DNA from: Arcuatula senhousia
Lineage: Eukaryota; Mollusca; Bivalvia; Mytilida; Mytilidae
DNA: 64,000 bases
NCBI GenBank assembly: GCA_963971305.1
Contig: CAXARO010000171.1
Coordinates: 1 to 64,000 of the forward strand
Reading direction: 5' to 3'
The notes beneath the pieces were generated by a model, which worked only from the letters and a program-made list of their open reading frames with translations, made no database searches and had not been told where the DNA came from. Position numbers and translations under genes: made by a program. This document shows positions 35,803-46,541 of the stretch, one piece after another (position 1 is the stretch's first letter; every line of letters begins with the position of its first letter).

Positions 35803-36571
35803 ACAAGGAAATGTGTCAAGATGACACTGATGCCCCGCTGGCAAATAAAATAAAACTGTTATTTTTACCAAATTTGCTAACTCCAAGGGCCCTAATTTGG
35901 GTCAAAATCAGTGGACCGGAACGAAACTCCAACTTGACCTGTAACTCATCATGGTAGACTGACATACCAAAAATCTTTTGAATATATGCAAGGATGTGGA
36001 AAAAAAGTGCGGAAAACTTTTTTTTTACAAAATTTGCTAAGTTCAAGGGCTGTAATTTAGGTCAAAATCAGTGGACCGGAATGAAACTCGAACTTGACCT
36101 GTAACTCATCATGGTAGACTCACATACCAAAAATCTTTTGAATATATGCAAGGATGTGGAAAAAAAGTGCGGAAAACTTATTTTTACAAAATTTGCTAAG
36201 TTCAAGGGCCGTAATTTAGGTCAAAATCAGTGGACCGGAACGAAACTCGAACTTGACCTGTAACTCATCATGGTAGACTCACATACCAAAAATCTTTTGA
36301 ATATATGCAAGGATGTGGAAAAAAAGTGCGGAAAACTTATTTTTACAAAATTTGCTAAGTTCAAGGGCCGTAATTTAGGTCAAAATCAGTGGACCGGAAC
36401 GAAACTCGAACTTGACCTGTAACTCATCATGGTAGACTCACATACCAAAAATCTTTTGAATATATGCAAGGATGTCGAAAAAAAATGCGGAAAACTAAAG
36501 TGTGACGGACGGACGGAAGGACGAACGGACCGAAAAACTATATGCCCCCCAACAAAGTTGGCGGGGCATAA
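35803..36571 (+). mobile_element. R3-family repeat abutting the RPA1-like first segment
   Basis: Starts ACAAGGAAATGTGTCAAGAT (stem GTGTCA/TGACAC) with the tag GATGCCCCGCTGG. Then come about four modules of ~160 bp (GCTAAGTTCAAGGGC, GGACCGGAACGAAACTCGAA), GGACGGACGGAAGGACG and the hairpin TATGCCCCCCAACAAAGTTG/GCGGGGCATAAAAA. It lies immediately upstream of the acceptor-like site, presumably in an intron or promoter. Confidence 0.85.
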
Positions 36572-37174
36572 AAATTAAACAGACAACACTTAATAACAAA
36601 TATAAGCTAGAATAACTGTGAGCTGCAGCTCACGAATGAATACCCTTGCTACCCCAAAAGTGGTGATGGCCAAATTTAGGTTAATCTTTTAAAAAGTAGA
36701 TGCACATTGATATCTATATTGTGCCATAATTATTGTATAAAAGAACTTAAGCACTAAGTGTTTCTGTTTATTTTTTTTTTCATTTCGATATGAAAACAAT
36801 GGATCCTTTATAGATCAATAGATTCGAAGTTAAAAGGTATCAATAGTGAAAATATAGCAAATGTAATATCAACAATGAAAACAGGATTACTTGCAACTAA
36901 ATGATCTATGTTATTATAATAAATAATAAAAATTTGTGTCCACCAGACCAAAAGCCTGGCAAAAATTCCGCTCTTATATAGCCATAGCATTTACAGGAAA
37001 GGTCCTGTAAAAAAAACTTTTGGTCTGACAAGAGCAAAAGTTTACCAGACCATTCACCAAGTGTCTGAAAAAGTTGTTTTTACCTTGGGAATCTCTGTTG
37101 TTATGAAAAAATATCAATATTTGAGCAAATATGCTGAAATGTACTAAGTTGGTAAACAGGAAGTATTGTTCTAA
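36572..37174. other. No gene seen
   Basis: Non-repetitive AT-rich DNA containing one small palindrome GTGAGCTGCAGCTCAC (36618-36633). Nothing else supported. Confidence 0.4.
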
Positions 37175-38017
37175 CAAGAGGCTCCCAGGAGCCTGAATCG
37201 CTTACCTGGTCTTGATGTCGACCCTATAGACTTTTGTAGAGCTAAATGAGTAGAACATTTAAGCAAGCAACAGCTTTTCTCTATCTGCAATAGTTTTCAT
37301 TCTATAGGCCAAAAAAAACTATTTTTCACTTTTAAGGGGCCGCAACCCTTATAAGGGGTCATCTGACAACTTTGACCCTATGGAGACTTATGTAGAGCTA
37401 AATTAACTGTACATTTAAGCAAGCAACAGCTTTTCTCTATCTGCAACATTTTACATTCTATAGGCCAATAAAAAGCTACGCCGAGCGCAGCATGATACGA
37501 CCGCAACAATTTGAACCCTGCACATTGGAGGCCCAATATGGATAGTCTATTGCTTTGGTCGCATGCAGCCCATGGTGGACTTACAAAGATTTTTGACACA
37601 TGCATCCTGTGGTGGAATCTAAAATGCATATTTGACACATATATAATTTCATTAACATCTAATAGAAAAAATCTTATTTCAATATTCATTTACAGTTTGA
37701 CCTGTTTAAGCCCCTTTTGACCCTTTTTTTCTAAAAATAACAAAGGCCGAAAACCCCAAATGCGATAAAAAGCTTCCTCCAGTAGATATTATCATCATAT
37801 TAAAACTTCATAACAATTGGCTGGACCACTACAGCTATATTTCTTGTGTAAGACCATTTGCCTTGACCAAGTTTTAAAAATGGCGTTTTTCAGCCCTTCG
37901 CCCCCAAATATCTCAAAAACGGTAAGAGATATTGCAAATCTGATTGAAAAATGCAGGCAGGGATTTTCACAAGGATTCCAATGAAAAAAAGATTTTGAAA
38001 ATCGGGCCAGAAATAAA

Positions 38018-39043
38018 CAAGAGGCTCCCAAGAGCCTGAATCGCTCACCTGAACTACACAGATACATATATTTGTAGATATTATTGTGCTTAAGCATATG
38101 CGATTTAAATTTATGAAATATCTTCGTTAGTTTTCAAGATATTGGGCTTAATAAGTGCAAATTTGGCAAAAATTAGGAAAAAAAACAATAACTCCCACAT
38201 CAGCAGTCAGATCTTTTCCGAAATTTCAGGACAGGTTAATCTTATTATGCTGATCACTTTTGATTCTTGCACAATTTTGATATCTGAAACCAGTTTTGAG
38301 TTATTAGCAAAAAAATGAAATTTCCCCCTATGTTCTATTTTTAGCCATGGTGGCCATGTTTTTTTACGAATCAAAAATCTTAACGATAGAGTTGTAGCAT
38401 ATAAGCTATCAAACAGTGTGCCATGTTAAGATGCAGTTGGTCTTACTGTTTCAGACAAGTCGAGGGGAAAAGTAATGAACAATGGTAAATTTTGACGCTT
38501 TAAGGGCCATAACTCCTAAAAGAAATGGTTCTACAGCTTTGACCTAATTACATGAAATGAAGATCTTGATGTGCTTAATCATATGCAATTTGAATTTTTA
38601 AAATATCTTGTATAGTTTTCAAGATATAGGGCTAAATAAGTGCAAAATTTTGAAAAAATCCAGAAAAAGGGCAATAACTCCTACATCAGTTATTGGATCT
38701 TCTTGAAAATTTCAGGGCAGGTAGATCTTGAGGTGCTGATCACTTTTACCCAAGCCAGAATTTTGATATCTGTTACCGTTTTTGAGTTATTTGCAAAAAA
38801 CTGCAATTTACCCCTATGTTCTATTTTTAGCCATGGCGGCCATGTTTTTCAACGAATCAAAAATCTCCACGCTAGTTTTATACTACCTATGCTAATTAAC
38901 AACTGTGCCAAATTTAAAAGCCATTGGACTTATGGTGTTAGAGGAGTTAACCTTTGAAAAATGTTAACGACCACGGACGATGGACGACGACGGACGCCAA
39001 GTGATGGCAATAGCTCACATGGACCTTTGGTCCAGGTGAGCTA
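38018..39043 (+). mobile_element. R1 repeat nested in R2
   Basis: Starts CAAGAGGCTCCCAAGAGCCT, tag, AACTACACAG; ends with GGACGATGGACGACGACGG and the hairpin GGACC-TTT-GGTCC inside TAGCTCAC/GTGAGCTA. Flanking R2 text (CAGAAATAAA...) continues after it. Confidence 0.85.
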
Positions 39044-39162
39044 AAAAGTTGATTTTTTGGGCGTGGCCCATCTTTGGCCCCCTGTAGCAACATAACGGTT
39101 CAATATACATCAAAACCATTGACACATTTAGTTAACAGAATTTAATGAGGAATTCAATAAAA

Positions 39163-42100
39163 CAAGAGGCTCCCAAGAGCCTGAATCGCTCACCTGATTT
39201 ACACAGATACATATATTTGTAGATATTATTGTGCTTAACCATATGCGATTTAAATTTCTGAAATATCTTGGTTAGTTTTTAAGATATTGGGCTTAATAAG
39301 TGCAAATTTGGCGAAAATTAGGAAAAAGAACAATAACTCCCACATCAGAGTTATTAGCAAAAAAATGCAATTTATCCCTATGTTCTATTTTTAGCCATGG
39401 TGGCCATGTTTTTTTACAAATGAAAATTCTGACAATAGAGTTGTAGCAGATAAGCTATTAAACAATGAAAAATGGTAAATTTTGACGCTTTAAGGGCCAT
39501 AACTCCTAAAAGAAATGGTTCTACAGCTTTGACCTAAGACATGAAACGTAGATCTTGACATGCTTAATCATATGCAATTTTAATTTTTAAAATATCTTGT
39601 ATAATTTTCAAGATATAGGGCTAAATAAGTGCAAAATTTTCAAAAAATCCAGAAAAAGGGCAATAACTCCTATGTTGATTGTTGGATCTTCTTGAAAATT
39701 TCTGAGCAGGTAGATCTTGAGATGCTGATCACTTTTGTTTCCCATCAGAATTTTGATATCTGTAACTATTTTTGAGTAATTAGCAAAAAACTGCAATTTA
39801 CCCCTATGTTCTATTTTTAGCCATGGCGGCCATATTTTTTGACGAATCAAAATCTGAACAATAGAATTTTAGCAATTATGCTATTAAGCAACTGTGCCAA
39901 GTTTGGTTGAAGTTGGATGCATTGTGTCAGACAAGTTCATCTTTGAAATTCAGGGGAAAAGTAATGAAAAATGGTAAATTTTGACGCTTTAAGGGCCATA
40001 ACTCCTAAAAGAAATGGTTCTACAGCTTTGACCTAATGACATGAAACGTAGATCTTGACGTCCTTAATCATATGCAATTGGAATTTTTAAATTATCTTGT
40101 ATAGTTTTCAAGATATAGGGCTAAATAAAAGCAAAATTTTCAAAAAATCCAGAAAAAGGGCAATAACTCCTATGTCGATTGTTGGATCTTCTTGAAAATT
40201 TCAGAGCAGGTAGATCTTGAGATGCTGATCACTTTTGTCTCCCATCAGAATTTTGATATCTGTAACTATTTTTGAGTAATTAGCAAAAAACTGCAATTTA
40301 CCCCTATGTTCTATTTTTAGCCATGGCGGCCATATTTTTTGACGAATCAAAATCTGAACAATACAATTGTAGCAATTATGCTATTAAGCAACTGTGCCAA
40401 GTTTGGTTGAAGTTGGATGCATGGTGTCAGACAAGTTCATCTTTGAAATTCAGGGGAAAAGTAATGAAAAATGGTAATTTTTTACGCTTTAAGGGCCATA
40501 ACTCCTAAAAGAAAGGGTTCTACAGCGTTGACCTAATTACATGAAACGTAGATTTTGACGTGCTTAATCATATGCAATTTGAATTTTTAAATTATCTTGT
40601 ATAGTTTTCAAGATATAGGGCTAAATAAGTGCAAAATTTTCAAAAAATCCAGAACAAGAGGCTCCCAGGAGCCTGAATCGCTCACCTGACATATTTGCCT
40701 GAAGTAAAGGTTATAAGGCAAAATCTATTTAACGTTGAAAGGGTCATAAGATTAATAAGGGGCCCATCTGACAATATGGTGGATCTAAAGGTGCTGATCA
40801 CTTTTGTTCTCAATCAAAATCTAAAAATCTGTCACCCTTTTTGAGTTATTTGCAAAAAATGCAGTTTAACCTAATGTTCTATTTTTAGCCACAGTGCGGC
40901 CATGTTTTACAACCAATCAAAAATCCCCACAACAGTTCTATACACCTAATAATAATAAACAATAATACCAAGTTTGGTTTCATTTGGACTTAAAGTATTT
41001 TCAATAGAAGGAAATGCAGTTAAAATGCTCAATTTTGACGTCCCAAGGGCAATAACTCCTCAAAGGAAAGGTCCTACAACGTTGACCCTATTACATATTT
41101 TGTAGATCTTGATGTGCTTAACAATATGCAATTTAAATTTCTCAAATATCTAGTATAGTTTTCAAGATATTGAGCTAAACAGGTGCAAAATTTGCAAAAA
41201 ATCCACAAAAAGGGCAATAACTCCTACATGGGTTGTTGGATTTTCTTCAAAATTTCAGAGCTGGTAGATCTTGAGGTGCTGATCACTTTTGTTACCAATC
41301 AAAATTTTGAAATCTGTCACCGTTTTAGAGTTATTTGCAAAAAACTGCCATTTACCTCTATGTTCTATTTTTAGCCACAGCGGCCATGTTTTACAACCAA
41401 TCAAAAATCCCCACATCAGTTCTATACACCTAATGCTAATAAACAACTATACCAAGTTTGGTTCCATTTGGACTTAAAGTGTCAGAGGAGTTAACGTTTT
41501 CAATGTAATGAGGAAATGCTGTTAAAATGCTAAATTTTGACGTTCTAAGGGCAATAACTCCTAAAAGGAAAGGTCCTACAATGTTGACCCTGTTGCATAA
41601 TTTGTAGATCTTGATGTGCTTAACAATATGCAATTTAAATTTCTCAAATATCCAGTATAGTTTTCAAGATATTGAGCTAAACAGGTGCAAAATTTGCAAA
41701 AAATCCACAAAAAGGGCAATAACTCCTACATGGGTCGTTGGATTTTCTTCAAAATTTCAGGGTAGGTAGATCTTGAGGTGCTGATCACTTTTACCCTATG
41801 CCAGAATTTTGATATCTGTAGCCGTTTTTGAGTTATTTGCAAAAAACTGCATTTTACCCCTATGTTCTATTTTTAGCCATGGCGGCCATGTTTTACGACG
41901 AATCAAAAATCCCCACATCAGTTCTAAGCACCGAATGCTAATGAACAACCATACCAAGTTTGGTTGCAATTGGACTTATGGTGTCAGAGGAGTTAACGTT
42001 TTAAAAAGTTTACGGACGACAGACGACGGACGGACGCCAAGTGATGACAATAGCTCACATGACCCTTCGGGTCAGGTGAGCTAAAAAGGGCAATAACTCC

Positions 42101-42980
42101 TATGTCGATTGTTAGATCTTCTTGAAAATTTCAGAGCAGGTAGATCTTGAGATGCTGATCACTTTTGTCTCCCATCAGAATTTTGATATCTGTAACTATT
42201 TTTGAGTAATTAGCAAAAAACTGCAATTTACCCGTATGTTCTATTTTTAGCCATGGCGGCCATATTTTTTGACGAATCAAAAATCCGAACAATAAAATTT
42301 TAGCAATTATGCTATTAAGAAACTGTGCCAAGTTTGGTTGAAGTTGGATATATGGTGTCAGACAAGTTCATCTTTGAAATTCAGGGGAAAAGTAATGAAA
42401 AATGGTAAATTTTGACGCTTTAAGGGCCATAACTCCTAAAAGAAATGGTTCTACAGCTTTGACCTAATTACATGAAACGTAGATCTTGACGTGCTTAATC
42501 ATTTGAATTATTAAAATATCTTGTACAGTTTTCAAGATATAGGGCTAAATAAGTGCAAAATTTTGAAAAAATCCAGAAAAAGGGCAATAACTCCTACATC
42601 GGTTGTTGGATCTTTTTGAAAATTTCTGGGCAGGTAGATCTTGAGGTGCTGATCACTTTCACCCAAGCCAGAATTTTGATATCTGTCACCGTTTTTGAGT
42701 TATTTGCAAAAAAACTATATTTGACCCCCCTGTTCTATTTTTAGTAACAGCGGCCATGTTTTTTGACGTATCAAAAATCCCAACGCAAACTTTTTGCACA
42801 ATACCCTAAGGAACAACCATATCAAGTTTGGCTGCAATTGGCCAAGCAGTTTCAGAGAAGAAGATGTTTGAAAAAAGCTAACGGACGACGGACGACAGAC
42901 GACGGATGACGGACGACGGACGGACGATGGACGCAAAGTGATGGCAATAGCTCACATGACCCTTCGGGTCAGGTGAGCTA
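39163..42980 (+). mobile_element. R1 repeat, third shell
   Basis: Starts CAAGAGGCTCCCAAGAGCCT with GATTTACACAG. ~500-bp modules (repeated at 39770 and 40270) are cut at 40654 (..ATCCAGAA) and resume at 42084 (..AAGGGCAATAACTCC). The 3' tract is GGACGACGGACGACAG and the hairpin TAGCTCACATGACC-CTTC-GGGTCAGGTGAGCTA. Confidence 0.85.
40655..42083 (+). mobile_element. R1 repeat, innermost shell
   Basis: A complete copy inserted in the A-run of a sister R1 element. The uncut sister sequence is CCAGAAAAAGGGCAATAAC (40153-40171). Left junction CCAGAA, right junction after GAGCTAA. Only A residues could be duplicated, so insertion without a target duplication is possible. It belongs to the ACATATTTGCCTGAAG subtype, like 19481 and 28708. 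Confidence 0.88.
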
Positions 42981-43497
42981 AAAAGAATTTTCAAAATCGA
43001 ATTCATAATAAACATTCTACAACAGTTTTGACAATACACCCGTTTTAGCCCCTTTTGGCCCTTTTTTCTAAAACGGTAGGGGCCATCAACCCCAAATACA
43101 ATAGGAACCTTCCTCTAGTGGTCACAAATACATGTATCATATCAAAATTTCATAATAATTGGTCAACATTTACTCAAGTTATTGCACGGAAACCAATTGT
43201 CCCCAGACGATGACGACGACAACGACGACGACGACGACATCGCCATAACATTATACGATCGCAAAATTTTTGCGGTCGTATAAAAACACTATTTTTCACT
43301 TTTAAGGGGCTGTAACCCCTATAAGGGGTCATCTGACAACTTCGACCCTATGGAGACGTTTGTAGAGCTAAATTTGGTGAACCTTTAATGGGTGTAATCT
43401 CTATAAGGGGTCATCTGACAATTCGACCAAATAGAGACTTTTGTAGAGCTTTTGATGCTGAAGCAGTAGCATGCCATTCTTATACTTTTTGATTTTA

Positions 43498-43818
43498 ATA
43501 TGATGCAGGTTATACCTGTGACGCTCCCGAAGTTTTAACGTATCCTTAAATATATTTTACAAGCTAAAATAAGTTTTCAAATGTTTATTGGGCAATTAAT
43601 TGAAACAAATTCTTATTCGAAAATAAAAGCAAAGTAGCTTTCTTGTGGGTCCTGTGTGCGCTTAATGACGTCAGGAATTTTCAAAGAAAAAAGCGTTAAA
43701 AAGACGCCGAAAGTTTGGGAAACCGCGCGTGGTTTACCGGACGTTGAAGGAAAATTGAGCCCATAGTACAACTAGAATATTGACATTTCTACCATTATCG
43801 CACCCTTCGGGAGCGTAT
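43498..43818 (-). mobile_element. 320-bp short element, copy 1
   Basis: It is the inverse of 62937-63256. One end is ATACGCTCCCGAAGGGTGCG (imperfect hairpin) and the other CCTGCATCATAT, with GGGAGCGTC repeated near the second end. It interrupts the R1 word CTTTTTGATTAATAAGCCAA. No coding frame. Confidence 0.75.
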
Positions 43819-44174
43819 AAGCCAAAAACAGTAGTCTGACCCCCTGGTCTATTTTTAGTAACGGTGGCCATGTTTTTTGACTGATTAAAAATTGAAACAC
43901 AAGAATGATGCAGGACACCCTAAGGATCATTCATACCAAGTTTCATTTAATTCTGTTCAGTTGTTTCAGATGGCAATAACGGACCTTTGGTCAAGGTGAG
44001 CTAAAAATGATTTCATCTCACTTCAATTGTTTATACATATGTAATTACCTTGTTCACTGTTTAAGTAAATTGTTGAACAAAGATCTGAATGTTGAAGTCC
44101 TGACATCTAATCCTGTAAAACATAATATAAACACACTATATATTATACTATATCATGTATATACATATTACAAA

Positions 44175-44477
44175 ACCCAGTCACATTTATTTGTGCCAGT
44201 CCTAAGCCAGGATCGTCTGACAAAGATTTTGTTTGTGGTGTTTTGTAGTTGTCTTTTTATGTATTTTTTTCTTTGTTTAAGAAGGGGGTCTTTCTTTGAC
44301 TATTTCAGGACTGTACTCGAACTGTATGCATCATTTTGTGACCTTGGGCCAAGTACAAAACAGTGGGCAGCGCACGTGGGCTTTGTTTAAGCCTGCTAGC
44401 TGTTTTTCATTGTGGTTTTTAAATGTCTGCTTATTATGTAGGTTGTGTCGCACACACTTATTCCACATCTCATTATT
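44175..44477 (+). mobile_element. R5 SINE-like retroposon
   Basis: CACATTTATTTGTGCCAGTC, then AGCCAGGATCG, GGGGGTCTTTCTTTGA, GCCTGCTAGCTGTTTTTCAT and ACACTTATTCCACATCTCAT, in the R5 order. The two overlapping forward frames are not genes. Confidence 0.7.
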
Positions 44478-44502
44478 TTCTATTGAAGATGTGTTTTGGC
44501 AA

Positions 44503-45538
44503 CAAGAGGCTCCCAAGAGCCTGAATCGCTCACCTGAACTACACAGATACATGTACATATATTAGTAGATATTATTGTGCTTAACCATATGCGATTTAAA
44601 TTTCTGAAATATCTTGGTTAGTTTTTAAGATATTGGGCTTAATAAGTGCAAATTTGGCGAAAATTAGGAAAAAGAACAATAACTCCCACATCAGCAGTCA
44701 GATCTTTTTTGAAATTTCAGGACAGGTAAATCTTAACATGCTGTTCTATTTTAGCCATGGTGGCCATGTTTTTTTTACGAATAAAAAATCTGACAATAGA
44801 GTTGTAGCTTATAAGCTATTAAACAATGGAAAATGGTAAATTTTGACACTTTAAGGGCCATAACTCCTAAAAGAAATGGTTCTACAGCTTTGACCTAATT
44901 ACATAAAATGTAGATCTTGATGTGCTAAATCATATGCAATTTGAATTTTTAAAATATCTTGTATAGTTTTCAAGATATAGGGCTAAATAAGTGCAAAATT
45001 TTCAAAAAATCCAGAAAAAGGATAATAACTCCTATGTCGATTGTTGGATCTTCTAAAAAATTTCAGAGCAGGTAGATCTTAAGATGCTGATCACTTTTGT
45101 CTCCCATCAAAATTTTGATATCTGTAACTATTTTTGAGTAATTAGCAAAAAACTGCAATTTACCCTTATGTTCTATTTTTAGCCATGGCGGCCATATTTT
45201 TTGACGAATCAAAAATCCGAACGATAGAACTGTAGCAATTATGCTATTAAGCAACTGTGCCAAGTTTGGTTGAAGTTGGATGTATGGTGTCAGAAAAGTT
45301 CATCTTTGAAATTTAGGGGAAAAGTAATGAAAAATGGTAAATTTTGATGCTTTAAGGGCCATAACTCCTAAAAGAAATGGTTCTACAGCTTTGACCTAAT
45401 TATATGAAACGTAGATCTTGACGTGCTCAATCATATGCAATTTGAATTTTTAAAATATCTTGTATAGTTTTCAAGATATAGGGCTAAATAAGTGCAAAAT
45501 TTTGAAAAAATCCAGAAATTTTTTGCGGTCGTATAAAA
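44503..45538 (+). mobile_element. R1 5' end joined to an R2 3' hairpin
   Basis: Opens as R1 (CAAGAGGCTCCCAAGAGCCT, tag, AACTACACAG) and carries R1 modules to ..AAAAAATCCAGAA (45518). It then passes directly into the R2 terminal TTTTTTGCGGTCGTATAAAAA. No GAC tract or R1 hairpin is present. Either a deletion fused neighbouring R1 and R2 copies, or this is a new element made by 3'-end exchange. Confidence 0.75.
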
Positions 45539-45539
45539 A

Positions 45540-46541
45540 TTTGTTGTGTGAAAATTTCGCCGAGGAGTGATGTGCGAAATTTTATTAGTGATTTTGATGT
45601 TAATTTTATACATAACATAATTTTTGCCGGTCTTAGGAGGGGGGTACGCCCTGTGAGTCTTTCCTTGGATCCGCTCTGTCATAGAAGCATACAATTCAAA
45701 ACACAATTCCTTGTTGGTGACAATTTCAATTCTTCACCTTTGTTTTGATAAAAACGACAGGAATGATAACAGCAGTCAAGGAAATAAGGATTTTTTTAAT
45801 GGACATTCGGTCCCATCATTGGTCAAGATTCACGGGACCAAAAAAAAATATAGAGGTCAAATAACACATTATTTTAGAAATGATGCTAATTTCTATTGGA
45901 CATTGGGACCTGTGAAATGAACAGAAACACCAGACTGAATGAGTTTTTACAGGCCTCGGGCTGTCAGTCCTGTCCTAATTTCTATGACTGTAACAGTCAT
46001 TCAGAAGTTCCGTCGGTCATCAGACAAGTCCAGTAAAAATTGTTTTTGTCCAGTAAAAAATGTTGACTTTTTTCAATGCAACATACATGAAAAATAACTT
46101 CGGAATCACTGTGATAAAATTACAAAAGAGTATAATATTAAGCAAACAAACTCTCAAGTAAAAAGTTGAAGCGTGAAGTACTTCCGAAGAGTAAAGAATT
46201 CTTGCTTGCTCAATAGCACACCTGTCTAAAACAGGATGTAATATTTAGCAATTGAATCACCTGTGAAACAAAGTCTGAATTTATGTTTTGGTGTTCCTTC
46301 CGATCAATTAATGTGCTTTTGTCTTCTTAGAGAGGGCTGATAGCAGTGTTAGAAATAAGTGCTTGTCCACTTGCCCTTCAAAGCTAAAATTAAGAACTCA
46401 ATAACCAGTTGCAGTGATTCAGAAAGTGTTTTAGCTTTTACAGGACCAAACATTGTATAATGTATATACATGTAGCAAACATTGTATAATGTATATACAT
46501 GTAGCATGGTTTTTTTTTATAAATGTTAATTGTATTGTAAA
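45540..46541. other. Mixed repeat debris, no gene
   Basis: It contains a minus-strand scrap of the retroelement 3' region (46188-46240: TCTTTACTCTTCGGAAG and GGTGTGCTATT when reversed) and a 29-bp tandem duplication. Otherwise unassigned. Confidence 0.45.
46448..46505. repeat. 29-bp unit in two tandem copies
   Basis: AAACATTGTATAATGTATAT followed by ACATGTAGC is present twice without change at 46448-46476 and 46477-46505. Confidence 0.85.

Larger units (their letters stand above)
30961..35803 (-). pseudogene. RPA1-like single-stranded-DNA-binding protein, split by two repeats
   Basis: On the minus strand a TTATTTACAG acceptor-like site (about 35790-35799) precedes an OB-fold segment resembling RPA70 domain A (VKTRSLATKW..., 35535-35733). 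A domain-B-like segment follows (INVIGKVIQLP...RARIQDNTGSI, 35230-35470). Then comes a zinc-ribbon domain C with C-x4-C-x14-C-x2-C (33380-33460; CPRQSC, YKCNEC) and a hydrophobic core ending near 33170. A low-complexity tail with a repeated SLP(P)Y.PLKL motif ends at TGA 30961-30963. Breaks: TAA near 35763, frameshifts at A-runs near 35545 and 33174, an R2 insertion (33728-35220), an R1 insertion (31357-32911) and TAA at 31138. RPA binds single-stranded DNA; RPA-like genes also ride on some Helitrons, so host paralogue versus transposon cargo is unresolved. Confidence 0.75.
37468..43283 (+). mobile_element. R2 repeat, second shell
   Basis: 5' AAAAGCTACGCCGAGCGCAG plus ATGATACGACCGCAAC; 3' (GACGAC)n, then ATACGATCGCAAAATTTTTG-type hairpin and TATAAAAA. 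Between are R2 modules interrupted by R1 copies at 38018-39043 and 39163-42980. The uninterrupted length would be about 1 kb. Confidence 0.8.
37175..44003 (+). mobile_element. R1 repeat, outermost shell of a four-level nest
   Basis: The 5' end CAAGAGGCTCCCAGGAGCCT with GTCTTGATGTCGACC is at 37175. The body is cut at about 37467 after ATTCTATAGGCCAA and resumes at 43284 with CACTATTTTTCACTTTTAAG, exactly as in the uncut copy at 28170-28200. It ends GGACCTTTGGTCAAGGTGAGCTA at 44003. It contains R2 (37468-43283) and a 320-bp element (43498-43818). Confidence 0.8.

Noticed and set aside
44007..44390. 127-codon plus-strand frame
   Set aside because: Its second half is the R5 repeat and the first half is low-complexity AT-rich sequence.
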